Below, one piece after another: positions 23,737 through 31,580 of a stretch of DNA of 64,000 bases (its first letter is position 1; every line of letters begins with the position of its first letter). Both the position numbers and the translations under genes were made by a program. The stretch lies in assembly GCA_936936565.1 (NCBI GenBank), contig CAKZIX010000120.1:34596-98595 (forward strand). The letters run 5' to 3'. The stretch comes from an uncultured Nocardiaceae bacterium (GTDB taxonomy: Bacteria > Actinomycetota > Actinomycetes > Mycobacteriales > Mycobacteriaceae). The notes below the pieces were generated by a model, which saw only the letters and a program-made list of their open reading frames with translations, was not told the DNA's origin and ran no database searches.

Positions 23737-24920
23737 GCTGCCTCCTGAATGGGGGCGCGCCCGCGCCGGCAGCGCGCCGACGCCAGCGCCAAGGGCCGGG
23801 GCGCGGCGGTGTGCGCGGCGGCCAGCTTCAACAGTTCCTCTGCGGCACTGCGCAACTCGATGTCGTCGAGGCCGAACTGCGCGGCGTCCAGCCAGCGATC
23901 TGCGGTGGCCGCGGCGATGGTGGCGGCCTCGGCCACCACCTCCGGACTGCTCATCAGCGCTTCGACCGCGAGAATCGGTACGTCCCAGTGAGTTTGCGCA
24001 TCGATGTAGCGCACCTCGAGGTGCCCGGCGGCGCGGACCGGCGGGAACAGGGTGGTGAGGTGGTAGTCCAGATCGTCGAAGGTGGGCCGGCGGCCGAGGG
24101 CATCGTCGAGCGCGCCGGAGATCCAGTCGGCAAACGTGGCCCCCTCCGGCGCTGCCCAATCCGTGCCGGGCGCGCCCACCACACAGAGCAGCGGCACGTC
24201 CAGCGCCCAGCGCGCGTACCCGTCGATGCCGCCCGCCACGGCGGTGCGCTGTGGATCCAGCTGCAGCCACGCCCGCATGCGCTGCGACGCCCAGGCGCCG
24301 GGCGGTGCCCCGTACATCGACGGCGAGCAGGCGAAGGCCGCCAGCAGCGCCGGGCCGATCGCGTTCAGGGCCTGCCAGCGCGCCCGGACCTCGGCCATGT
24401 CCGCGCCCGCGTCGACGCTGACCTGGGTGGCTGCGGTGTTGCACATCATCAAACGGCCGTAGGGCCCGATCCGGCAGAAACAGCTCTCCATCGTGGCGTA
24501 GCGCGGTAAGCGCAGAATGCGGGCCGCGGGACGCGCTGCGTCGGCGGCGGCGGGGATGAAGCGGATCGATTGCGTGGCAAGAAGTTTGCCGAGTTGGTGC
24601 GCATCCTTGCGGAGCGCGGCGCATACTTCGGCGCTGGATTCGAACGGGTGGGACGACAGTTCGATCTGACCACCGGGTTCGACGGTGACGCGGCTGCCGT
24701 GCGACAGCGGAGCTGCGGGAGAGGCGGAATTCAGGGACTTCGGCGCGTGGCGCCCGAGCGCGGTGGCAAGGGCATCGGGGGCGGGGCGCGAACAGTGGTC
24801 GTCGTCGCGGACGGTGAGCCACTCCAGTTCGGCACCGATCAACCGCGGTGGGCCCAGCTTGAAACAGACCCCGCCGACGTATGCCTCTGCGGCCGCCCGG
24901 GACGTGACCTCGCCTGCCAT
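23733..24920 (-). CDS. egtA: Glutamate-cysteine ligase EgtA
   Basis: Protein of 395 aa from the ATG at 24920, which has GGAGG upstream; a longer frame exists but lacks a ribosome site. GCS2-type ligase features: IGAELEWLTV near the N-terminus, VTVEPGGQIELSSHP, and the MMCNTAATQVSVDAG and HLEVRYIDAQ segments. It makes the gamma-glutamylcysteine used by EgtB. First gene of the minus-strand egtA-egtB-(gap)-egtC-egtD group, divergent from egtE. Confidence 0.94.
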   Translation of the reverse strand: MAGEVTSRAAAEAYVGGVCFKLGPPRLIGAELEWLTVRDDDHCSRPAPDALATALGRHAPKSLNSASPAAPLSHGSRVTVEPGGQIELSSHPFESSAEVCAALRKDAHQLGKLLATQSIRFIPAAADAARPAARILRLPRYATMESCFCRIGPYGRLMMCNTAATQVSVDAGADMAEVRARWQALNAIGPALLAAFACSPSMYGAPPGAWASQRMRAWLQLDPQRTAVAGGIDGYARWALDVPLLCVVGAPGTDWAAPEGATFADWISGALDDALGRRPTFDDLDYHLTTLFPPVRAAGHLEVRYIDAQTHWDVPILAVEALMSSPEVVAEAATIAAATADRWLDAAQFGLDDIELRSAAEELLKLAAAHTAAPRPLALASARCRRGRAPIQEAA

Positions 24921-25042
24921 GACTACCTCCACTGCTCGGGAGCTATAGAGCGATGCTAGACACAACCACCGACAAGTTCTCGAAATAGCAGGTCAGTGCC
25001 CCTCGGCGGAAAATCGGCGGCGCGTAACCGGTCGCCCGGCGG

Positions 25043-25048
25043 TAACGT
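25043..25048 (+). promoter_or_regulatory. -10 element of egtE, leaderless start
   Basis: TAACGT ends seven bases before the GTG at 25056, so transcription would begin at the start codon. No ribosome-binding sequence is present between them, which agrees. Confidence 0.4.
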
Positions 25049-25055
25049 CGCGTCC

Positions 25056-26222
25056 GTGCTGGACCTCGACCGCGTGCGCCGCGACACCCCGGGTTGCCTG
25101 GACAAAGTGTTCACCGACAGCGCCGGCTCGTCGTTGCCGCCGCAGGTGGTGCTGGACACCATGCGCGGCCACCTCGAACTCGAAGCCACGATCGGCGGCT
25201 ACCGCGCTGGCGCCGAGCGGCTCGGCGAGCTTGCGGCGGTGAAGTCGTCCATCGGGCGGCTCATCGGGGCCGACGCCACCTCCATCGCGCTGAGCGACAG
25301 CGCAACTCGCGCATGGTGCGACTTCTTCTATTCGATCCCGCTCGGGCCCGACGATCGCGTGCTGATCTCCGAGTCGGAGTATGCCGCGACGGCGATCGCC
25401 GCGTTGCAGCGCACCCGCAACGTCGACGTGGTGCCCAGCGACGCCACCGGACAGATCGACCTCGACGCACTGGAGCGGATGCTCGACGAGCACGTCAAAG
25501 TCGTCTCGGTAGTCCACATCCCGACCAACAACGGCCTGGTGAACCCGGTCCGTGCGGTGGCCGAGAGGGCACATGCCGTCGGTGCCCTGGTGTTGCTGGA
25601 CGCGTGCCAGTCGGTCGGCCAGGTCCGGGTGAACGTGGCCGAGTTGGACGTGGATGCGCTGAGCGCGACCGGTCGCAAGTGGCTGCGCGGTCCGCGCGGC
25701 ACCGGCTTTCTGTATGTGCGTCCGGACTTGATCGAGCGGATCGAGCCGCACGTGCTCGACCTGCACAGCGCCGAGTGGACCGGGCCTAGCGAGTTCCGGA
25801 TCGCGGCCGACGCGACCCGTTTCGAGATGTGGGAGTGCGATGTGGCGGCGCGCCTCGGGCTCGGCGCCGCCGTCGACTATCTGCTCGAACTCGGTCCCGA
25901 GGACGTGTTCGACGCGGTCGCCGAGCGCGGCGCTCGGCTGCGCGCGCAGCTCGCGCCGACGGCCACGGTGCGCGACATCGGCGCCCGCAAGGGCGGGATC
26001 GTGACGTTCACCGTCGACGGCATCGCACCGGTCGACATCCGGGACCGGCTGGCGGCCCGTGGCGTGACGGTGACCGTGAGCCACCGGTCCTCGACGCTGC
26101 TGGACATGACCCACCGCGGCCTGGACTCGGTGGTGCGCGCCTCTCCGCACTACTTCGTTTCGCACGCGGACCTGGACCGATTCGCCCACGCGTTGTCCGA
26201 GGTCGTTGCGGAATCGGAGTGA
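25056..26222 (+). CDS. egtE: Class V aminotransferase-fold PLP lyase, probable EgtE
   Basis: Protein of 388 aa, close to the ~390 aa of mycobacterial EgtE. It has the PLP-binding aspartate region VLLDACQSVGQV and the Schiff-base lysine in SATGRKWLRGPRGTGFLYV, with the SHRSSTLLDMTHRG C-terminal segment. EgtE cleaves hercynylcysteine sulfoxide to ergothioneine, pyruvate and ammonia. The call rests on class V fold plus position next to egtABCD. Unlike the single-operon arrangement usual in mycobacteria it is divergent here, so regulation of the last step may be separate. GTG 25056 is chosen over an upstream frame at 24996 because of the -10 placement and length. Confidence 0.8.
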   Translation: MLDLDRVRRDTPGCLDKVFTDSAGSSLPPQVVLDTMRGHLELEATIGGYRAGAERLGELAAVKSSIGRLIGADATSIALSDSATRAWCDFFYSIPLGPDDRVLISESEYAATAIAALQRTRNVDVVPSDATGQIDLDALERMLDEHVKVVSVVHIPTNNGLVNPVRAVAERAHAVGALVLLDACQSVGQVRVNVAELDVDALSATGRKWLRGPRGTGFLYVRPDLIERIEPHVLDLHSAEWTGPSEFRIAADATRFEMWECDVAARLGLGAAVDYLLELGPEDVFDAVAERGARLRAQLAPTATVRDIGARKGGIVTFTVDGIAPVDIRDRLAARGVTVTVSHRSSTLLDMTHRGLDSVVRASPHYFVSHADLDRFAHALSEVVAESE

Positions 26223-26273
26223 ATCTTCACTGAACAAACCGCCCGCCCGACGTGCACCCCGGTTGGCTTCTGC

Positions 26274-26409
26274 TAGGGTGTACGGGTTGTCTCGGCGAGG
26301 GTGAACCCTCACCGTAATCGACGCGACGACGGCTCCTTGGGCCGTCCGCGCGTGCGTCCGGACGAGACTACCCAGCCGATACCGATCGAAACGCAGGAGC
26401 CGATTTCAC
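26274..26409 (+). promoter_or_regulatory. rplY promoter and long structured 5' leader
   Basis: TAGGGT at 26274-26279 is a good actinobacterial -10, giving a leader of about 125 nt. The leader folds into successive hairpins: CGG-C-GAGGG/TGAA/CCCTC-A-CCG at 26293-26314, GACGGC/GCCGTC at 26328-26346, and the palindrome CGTCCGGACG at 26355-26364. Long structured leaders on ribosomal-protein genes often bind the product for feedback control; that is inference. Confidence 0.45.
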
Positions 26410-27042
26410 ATGTCTGACGTCAACCGCCTCGAAGCTGTCGTGCGCACCGAGTTCGGCAAGGGCGCAGCTCGCCGTACCCGCAGCGCCGGTCAGGTTCCGG
26501 TCGTGTTGTACGGGCACCAGACCGAACCGCAGCACCTGGCCGTCAACACTCGTGAGTTCGCCGCGGTGCTGCGTGAGAACGGCACCAACGCCGTGCTCAC
26601 CCTCGACATCGCCGGCAAGCAGCAGCTCGCGCTGACCAAGTCCGTCGTGGTGCACCCGGTCAAGCGCTACATCGAGCACGCCGACCTGCTGGTCATCAAG
26701 AAGGGCGAGAAGGTCACCGTCGATGTCCCCGTCGTCGTGATCGGCGACCCGGCGCCCGGCGGCCTGGTCAACCAGGACGCCAACACCGTGTCGGTCGAGG
26801 CCTCCGCCCAGTCCATCCCGCAGCAGATCGAGGTCTCGGTCGAGGGTCTGGAGCCGGGTACCAACATCTTCGCCGGTCAGCTCGAACTGCCGAAGGGCGT
26901 CACCCTGATCGCCGACCCCGAACTGATGATCGTCGGTGTCACCGTCCCGCAGGCCGAGGAGCCCGCCGCCGACGAAGCCGCCGAGGGCACCGAGGCCGAA
27001 GGTGAAGCCGAGGCGCCGGCCGAGGAAGCCGCCGCGGAGTAA
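26410..27042 (+). CDS. rplY: 50S ribosomal protein L25/general stress protein Ctc
   Basis: Protein of 210 aa. The N-terminal 5S-rRNA-binding L25 domain (EFGKGAARRTRSAGQVPVVLYG) is followed by the TL5/CTC beta domain (VDVPVVVIGDPAPGGLVNQ, DLLVIKKGEKVTV, VEGLEPGTNIFAGQLELP). It ends in an acidic Ala/Glu tail of about 30 residues (from QAEEPAADEAAEG), common in actinobacteria. ATG 26410 has GCAGGAG upstream. It binds 5S rRNA in the large subunit and is stress-linked in other bacteria. Two bases separate its stop from pth. Confidence 0.95.
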   Translation: MSDVNRLEAVVRTEFGKGAARRTRSAGQVPVVLYGHQTEPQHLAVNTREFAAVLRENGTNAVLTLDIAGKQQLALTKSVVVHPVKRYIEHADLLVIKKGEKVTVDVPVVVIGDPAPGGLVNQDANTVSVEASAQSIPQQIEVSVEGLEPGTNIFAGQLELPKGVTLIADPELMIVGVTVPQAEEPAADEAAEGTEAEGEAEAPAEEAAAE

Positions 27043-27044
27043 CC

Positions 27045-27617
27045 GTGTCTGCAGCCCTCGTGGTGGGGCTCGGCAACCCCGGGCCCCAGTACGAAAAGAC
27101 AAGGCACAATATCGGTTTCGTCGTCGCCGATGCGCTCGCCGGGCGGATCGGCGGACGTTTCTCGACGCACAAGCGCTCGGGTGCCGACATCGTGCAGGCC
27201 CGGCTGGGCGACCGTCAGGTGATTCTCGCCAAGCCGCGCTCGTTCATGAACCTCTCCGGCAAGCCCGTTGCGGCGCTGGCGAAATTTTTTTCCGTCGAAC
27301 CGGCCGACATCGTCGCCGTGCACGACGAACTCGACCTCGATTTCGGGGTGCTGCGGCTCAAGCTGGGCGGCGGCGAGGGTGGCCACAACGGGCTGCGGTC
27401 GATGTCGCAAGCGTTGGGCACCAAGGACTATCACCGCGTGCGCGTCGGTATCGGCCGTCCGCCCGGTCGCCAAGACCCGGCCGACTTCGTGCTGAAGCCG
27501 TTCTCGGCGGTGGAGCGCAAGGAGATCGACGTGGTGGTCGAAGAGGCCGCCGACGCCGTCGAGCTGCTGCTGCGCGTCGGCCTGGAGACAGCGCAGAACG
27601 ACGTGCACCGCCGCTGA
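27045..27617 (+). CDS. pth: Peptidyl-tRNA hydrolase
   Basis: Protein of 190 aa. Catalytic and substrate-binding motifs are intact: GLGNPGPQYEKTRHNIGF (Asn and His), AKPRSFMNLSG, VHDELDLDFG (catalytic Asp) and GEGGHNGLRSM. It recycles peptidyl-tRNA released from stalled ribosomes. GTG start at 27045, two bases after the rplY stop, so the two are cotranscribed as in mycobacteria. Confidence 0.97.
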   Translation: MSAALVVGLGNPGPQYEKTRHNIGFVVADALAGRIGGRFSTHKRSGADIVQARLGDRQVILAKPRSFMNLSGKPVAALAKFFSVEPADIVAVHDELDLDFGVLRLKLGGGEGGHNGLRSMSQALGTKDYHRVRVGIGRPPGRQDPADFVLKPFSAVERKEIDVVVEEAADAVELLLRVGLETAQNDVHRR

Positions 27618-27744
27618 GCGGAGGCCAGGTCCGGACCGGCGCCGAGCCGCACGCTGGGCTGCCGGATCGAATCACGCAATCGGAAACCGGAATCGACAAC
27701 GCTACGGCAACCGCCCGTTCACCGGCCCTGGTTCGACTGTCCGC

Positions 27745-28239
27745 ATGACGATCACCACTGAAGGCACCGCATCGGACCGCCGCATTGCCGAACTGAAGGC
27801 CGTTTTCGCTCGAGGCGTCGACGAGGGCCTCGGTGTCGGCGCATCGCTGGGCATTCGCCTCGAGGACGTCGAGCCCGGCAAAACGGTCTACTACCTGGAC
27901 CCGAACCCGGCCACCGTCAACGCCATGTTCACCGTCCACGGCGGCGTGCTCGCCACCCTGATGGACACCGCGATGGGCAGTGCGCTGTACACCATGCTCG
28001 CCGACGGCCACGCCTACACCACCCTCGAACTGAAGGTGAACTTCATCCGCGCCGTGCCGATCAACGGCTCGCGACTCACGTGCCGCGCCAACACGATTCA
28101 CGTGGGACGTACCACCGGCACGTCCGAAGCCAAGATCACCGACGCCAACGGCAAGCTGATCGGTCACGGCACGTGCACCATGATGATCTTCACCGCGCCC
28201 GACTACCAGGGTCCGCGCACCCAGGATCAGCTCAAGTAG
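27745..28239 (+). CDS. PaaI-type hotdog-fold thioesterase
   Basis: Protein of 164 aa with the hotdog thioesterase pattern: VNAMFTVHGGVLATLMDTAMG (HGG motif and the acidic residue of the active site), TLELKVNFIRAV, and CRANTIHVGRTTGTSEAKI. The family hydrolyses acyl- or aryl-CoA thioesters in the cytosol; the substrate here is unknown. The ATG has no ribosome site directly upstream. It stands 127 bp after pth and converges on the lipid cluster, from which a strong hairpin separates it, so it is probably not part of that cluster. Confidence 0.85.
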   Translation: MTITTEGTASDRRIAELKAVFARGVDEGLGVGASLGIRLEDVEPGKTVYYLDPNPATVNAMFTVHGGVLATLMDTAMGSALYTMLADGHAYTTLELKVNFIRAVPINGSRLTCRANTIHVGRTTGTSEAKITDANGKLIGHGTCTMMIFTAPDYQGPRTQDQLK

Positions 28240-28304
28240 GACGTTGCGCTGCAGCGGGATTCGCCAGGCGTGCCGAATCCCGCCGCACCCCGCCGACACG
28301 CCGA

Positions 28305-28335
28305 ATCCGCCCGGCAGGATCGCTGCCGGGCGGAT
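28305..28335. terminator. Bidirectional terminator-like hairpin
   Basis: Perfect 13-bp stem ATCCGCCCGGCAG / CTGCCGGGCGGAT with loop GATCG, between two convergent genes. It has no T tract, so it is a GC-type hairpin as common in actinobacteria. Confidence 0.6.
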
Positions 28336-28350
28336 CGCGTTGTGCGGAAT

Positions 28351-29181
28351 CTAGATCGCTCTGCAGGACTGCAGGAATCGGGCCAGCTCGTCGACGCGCT
28401 CGGTGCGGGCGTCGACGGCGCGATCGATCACCCGGATCAGGTGGTCGTAGGACTCGGTGTGGTCGTAGGACGCCACATCCGCGATCTTCAGCGCCCAGCG
28501 CCAGTAGCCGCGCATGGTGTCGGCCAACGGCATCCGGAAACCCGCGATCACGTCCCGGATCGGATCGATCACCGAATCACCGTGGGTCCGAACATATTTT
28601 CCGACGACATCGGCCATGAAGGTGAAGTGCCGCGCCTCGTCGCGCGAAAGCCGTTGCAGCACCGCACCGAGCACCGGGTCACCGACGACGTCGCGCAGGT
28701 GCTGATAGTAGATCTGGGTGGCCTTCTCCTGCACCAGCGCGTAGGCGAAGAACTGCACCGGATGGTCGTAGGGCAGGTCGAAGCTCTTCTGCCCCTCGAT
28801 GGCGAGTTCCTCACGCAGCGAACCGATTTCGGAAATCCCGGAGGCGACCTGATAGCGCGTCAGGGCGCGGGCGTGAGTGTCCTCCTCGCTCGCCCACCGC
28901 ACCGTGAAGTGGTAGAGCTCGCGATTGTGGACGAACGTCTCGCGGTCCACCGTGTCGTCCACCGGGAAGTACCGGTGGTAGACGTCGAAGTAGCCGGGCA
29001 GGTGATCCTCGATCAGGGTCACGAACCGCACCGCGGACTGTTCGCCCTCGGTGAGGCGCCCGGCGTCCGCGGCGTCCCAGTCGAACGCGGTCTCCACATC
29101 CCACCCCCGCGCGGCGGGGGTGGCAGCCATGTAGCTGTCGACGGCGTCTGCGACGTCGGCAGCCGAAATCAGTTGGCTCAT
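28351..29181 (-). CDS. Soluble diiron acyl-[ACP] desaturase-like protein (1)
   Basis: Protein of 276 aa. Ferritin-like four-helix bundle with both acyl-ACP desaturase iron motifs: EEDTHARAL (cf. EENRHG) and SRDEARHFTFM (cf. DEKRHE), plus a first-helix glutamate in FVTLIEDHLPGYF. The family inserts double bonds into ACP-bound fatty acids using oxygen and ferredoxin. Last gene of the minus-strand biosynthetic operon, with an ATGA overlap with the methyltransferase gene. It is a distant paralogue of the protein at 30765-31553. Regiochemistry is unknown, and hydroxylation or N-oxygenation are alternatives. Confidence 0.8.
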   Translation of the reverse strand: MSQLISAADVADAVDSYMAATPAARGWDVETAFDWDAADAGRLTEGEQSAVRFVTLIEDHLPGYFDVYHRYFPVDDTVDRETFVHNRELYHFTVRWASEEDTHARALTRYQVASGISEIGSLREELAIEGQKSFDLPYDHPVQFFAYALVQEKATQIYYQHLRDVVGDPVLGAVLQRLSRDEARHFTFMADVVGKYVRTHGDSVIDPIRDVIAGFRMPLADTMRGYWRWALKIADVASYDHTESYDHLIRVIDRAVDARTERVDELARFLQSCRAI

Positions 29182-30014
29182 CGTGAGTTCCGGCAAGTCA
29201 GCGCGTAATGCTTGGTGGTGTAACCCCAGCCGGCGTTGGCCACCTCGAGATAGCGGCGCAGCTTGGCCGCCAGACCTGGTTCGCGGGCGTCGAGCTCGTC
29301 GGCGGCCTGGTCCACGTTGGCGATCCAGGCCTCGATGGTGCGCCAGTAGTGCTCGGTGAGATCGTCGACGGCGATCACCGAGAAGCCGGCACGTTCGGCG
29401 CCGGCCACCAGCTCCGACAGCGGGCGCATGTCACCCCAGCCGAAGATCGCGTCCCGCACGAAATCCGTGCCTTCCCTCGTGTCGAAAGCCTTGTACGCCT
29501 GCGTGTTCCGGAAACAGCTTTCGGACACGTACAGGTGCCCGCCCTTGCGCAGCACGGCCTTCGCCTTGCCGAACACGGTGTCCAGGTCGGGCATGTGCAC
29601 GATCGAGCCGAGCATCGAGACGGCGTCGAAGCTGCGCGGGGCCAGCTCCATCTGTTCGAAGTGGCCGACCTGGGTCCGGACCCGGTCCGCGACGCCCAAT
29701 TCGGTTGCGCGCTCTGCGATGTACTCGTGCTGGCGCGGCGCCGGGCTGACACCCATGACGTCACAACCGAATTCGCGCGCGAAGAACAGGATCAGCGAAC
29801 CCCATCCGCAGCCGATGTCGAGCACCCGCTCGCCGCCCTGCAGATCCAGCCGGCCCGCGACGAAGCGCAGCTTGTGCTCCTGCGCCTGCGCGAGGGTGTC
29901 GTCCTCGGACAGGTACAGCGCAGAGCTGTACTTGCGCAACGGATCCAGGAACGCCCCGAAGATGTCGGGGTCCAGATCGTAGTGCTGGTTGGTGTTCGCG
30001 ACTGCGGTGGTCAC
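29178..30014 (-). CDS. Cyclopropane-fatty-acid/mycolic-acid synthase-type SAM methyltransferase
   Basis: Protein of 278 aa. HYDLDPDIFGAFLDPLRKYSSALY matches, in two adjoining pieces, the N-terminal signature of CMAS enzymes. Then come the AQEHKLRF helix, the SAM loop VLDIGCGWGSLILFF and GSIVHMPDLDTVF. The family methylates or cyclopropanates double bonds or heteroatoms of lipids. Without the long hydrophobic lid of true CMAS it could also be a small-molecule C- or O-methyltransferase. GTG start at 30014 overlaps the ACP stop (GTGA). Acting after the desaturase is inferred. Confidence 0.8.
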   Translation of the reverse strand: MTTAVANTNQHYDLDPDIFGAFLDPLRKYSSALYLSEDDTLAQAQEHKLRFVAGRLDLQGGERVLDIGCGWGSLILFFAREFGCDVMGVSPAPRQHEYIAERATELGVADRVRTQVGHFEQMELAPRSFDAVSMLGSIVHMPDLDTVFGKAKAVLRKGGHLYVSESCFRNTQAYKAFDTREGTDFVRDAIFGWGDMRPLSELVAGAERAGFSVIAVDDLTEHYWRTIEAWIANVDQAADELDAREPGLAAKLRRYLEVANAGWGYTTKHYALTCRNSR

Positions 30015-30265
30015 TGCTCGTCCAGGGCCCGGCTGACGACGCGCACGACGTCGTTGAGCGTCGACATGCCGAAGACGTCCTCGTCCTCGAGCTCGACGTC
30101 GTAGGTCTTCTCGATCTTGGCGATCATGCGCAGCACCCGCACCGAGTCGACGCCGGCCATGCCGCGCAGGTCCGCGTCGGCAGCGAGTTCGCTCGGCTCG
30201 ACACCGATTTCGGCGGCGGCGATACCGGTGACAGTGGTCAGGATGTCGTCGAGTGCGGTGGTCAT
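30011..30265 (-). CDS. Acyl carrier protein, free-standing
   Basis: Protein of 84 aa, acidic. The phosphopantetheine serine lies in GVDSVRVLRM at about residue 41, helices II and III are typical (IEKTYDVELEDEDVF). Start ATG 30265 has GGAG seven bases upstream. It overlaps both neighbours by 4 bp. It is inferred to carry the acyl chain loaded by the acyl-AMP ligase encoded two genes upstream and to be the substrate-presenting partner of the desaturase-like proteins. Confidence 0.92.
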   Translation of the reverse strand: MTTALDDILTTVTGIAAAEIGVEPSELAADADLRGMAGVDSVRVLRMIAKIEKTYDVELEDEDVFGMSTLNDVVRVVSRALDEQ

Positions 30266-30768
30266 TGTGGAACTCCGTTCACGTAGACGCCGTTGGCGAT
30301 GGCGTGGGTAAGGGCTGCGACCTCGTCGTCGCGGAGGGTGATCTTGTTGCGGACGTCGTGCATCGAGAACGGCTGGTAGCTGGCGGTCGAGGACGCGCAT
30401 ACCTGGTCGTCGGAATCGAGGATTTCGGAGGAGGCGTGGATCAGTTCGCGGTCGCCGCGCGACAGCTTCGCGATGCAGCGGTACTCGCTGCCGATGAGCA
30501 GCGGAGTGATGTAGCGGGTGCGGGCCGACACGGTGAAAGCCGGTGTGCGCTTGGTCAAGACGATGAGATTGCCCATCACCTCGTCGCAGATCACCCCGAC
30601 CAGTCCACCGTGAACGATGCCCGGGTAGGACTCGAAGCGCCGTTCGAGCCGGAACGTGGCCTGCAGGCCGTCACGGTGCGGAGCGAGATCCAACTGCAGC
30701 CCGTTCGGGTTGTGCGGCGAGCATCCGAAGCAGCGGTAATCCTCGATCACCGACCAGGGGACGTTCAT
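30262..30768 (-). CDS. Hotdog-fold thioesterase of the lipid cluster
   Basis: Protein of 168 aa. HGGLVGVICDEVMGNL is the HGG-x-x-x-x-x-DE active-site helix of PaaI/YbgC-type hotdog thioesterases, and FESYPGIVHGG and RTRYITPLLIG are typical flanks. Also notable is CFGCSPHNPNGL, an N-terminal signature shared by many actinobacterial PaaI proteins. It is inferred to release the finished acyl chain from the ACP or edit misloaded chains. ATGA overlaps on both sides place it firmly in the operon. Confidence 0.83.
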   Translation of the reverse strand: MNVPWSVIEDYRCFGCSPHNPNGLQLDLAPHRDGLQATFRLERRFESYPGIVHGGLVGVICDEVMGNLIVLTKRTPAFTVSARTRYITPLLIGSEYRCIAKLSRGDRELIHASSEILDSDDQVCASSTASYQPFSMHDVRNKITLRDDEVAALTHAIANGVYVNGVPQ

Positions 30769-31553
30769 TCCAGGGCCTCGGCGAGGGCCCGGCGCACCTT
30801 GGCGTTGGTGCTCAGGTCCAGCCCGGTGATGCTGCCGAAGGTCTTGCGCACCTTGTTGTGCAGCACGTCCAGTTCGCCGTCGGCGGCGACCTGTTCGAGG
30901 AACAGGTCGAATCCGGTGTCGATGGTGGCGTGGTCGCCGACCTCGGCGATGCCGGACTTGAAGGTGCTCACCGGGTGCTTGATCTTGGCCTCGGAGCTGT
31001 ACACGTACAGCGTCTCCAGCACGGACGGCAGCTCCTCGGCATGCTTGGCCAGCCGTTCGGTGCAGTAGTGGATGAACTCGCGGGCGTGGCCGGCCTCGTC
31101 GCGGCTTGCGTTGAGCAGCAAGTCTTTCAGCACCGGCTCTTTGACCCAGGCGGCGACGGCGCGGTACACGTGGTTCACGGTGAGCTCGGAGATGATGTTG
31201 GTGGCCAGGGTGGCCGACGGGGTGGTGCCCGGCGCGTACGGTTCGCGCATCGCGTCCACGGCCTTGCTGTCCACGTCGTCGCCGACGGCCTGCAGCCAGG
31301 CCCGGAATGCGTAGTGGTGCTGGACTTCCTGGTAGCCCCAGACCACGGCGAACACCGAGAAGTCGTAGTCGTCGACGAACTCGTTGAGGAATCCGTGAAC
31401 GGCGGCAATGACATTCGACTCGCCCATGGTCGCGCTCTTGGCGAGCGTGATGTACTCCGGCTCGACCAGCGAGCGGTCGATGCCGTCGAGGTCCAGGTCG
31501 GACAGGCACCAGTGCCCGCGCTCGTAATGCTTGAAGACGTCGAAGCTGTGCAT
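30765..31553 (-). CDS. Soluble diiron acyl-[ACP] desaturase-like protein (2)
   Basis: Protein of 262 aa with ferritin-like helices. Iron motifs are WGYQEVQHHYAFRAWL (ExxH) and SRDEAGHAREFIHYC (DExxH), with a first-helix glutamate in FLNEFVDDYDFSVF and another in IISELTVNHVYRAV. It therefore keeps the ligand set of acyl-ACP desaturases although the sequence between motifs is divergent. Located between the ligase and thioesterase genes. With the other desaturase-like protein it could introduce successive unsaturations on the ACP-bound chain; alternative oxidations by this fold (hydroxylation, N-oxidation, olefin formation) cannot be excluded. ATG 31553 follows GAAGGG. Confidence 0.75.
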   Translation of the reverse strand: MHSFDVFKHYERGHWCLSDLDLDGIDRSLVEPEYITLAKSATMGESNVIAAVHGFLNEFVDDYDFSVFAVVWGYQEVQHHYAFRAWLQAVGDDVDSKAVDAMREPYAPGTTPSATLATNIISELTVNHVYRAVAAWVKEPVLKDLLLNASRDEAGHAREFIHYCTERLAKHAEELPSVLETLYVYSSEAKIKHPVSTFKSGIAEVGDHATIDTGFDLFLEQVAADGELDVLHNKVRKTFGSITGLDLSTNAKVRRALAEALE

Positions 31554-31580
31554 GGTGAATCCCTTCGGACAGTGCTGGTT

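Noticed and set aside
22402..24822. Fusion-looking 806-codon frame upstream of EgtB
   Set aside because: The upstream part is an off-frame shadow of egtA; egtB starts at 23736 with AGGAGG and an ATGA overlap.
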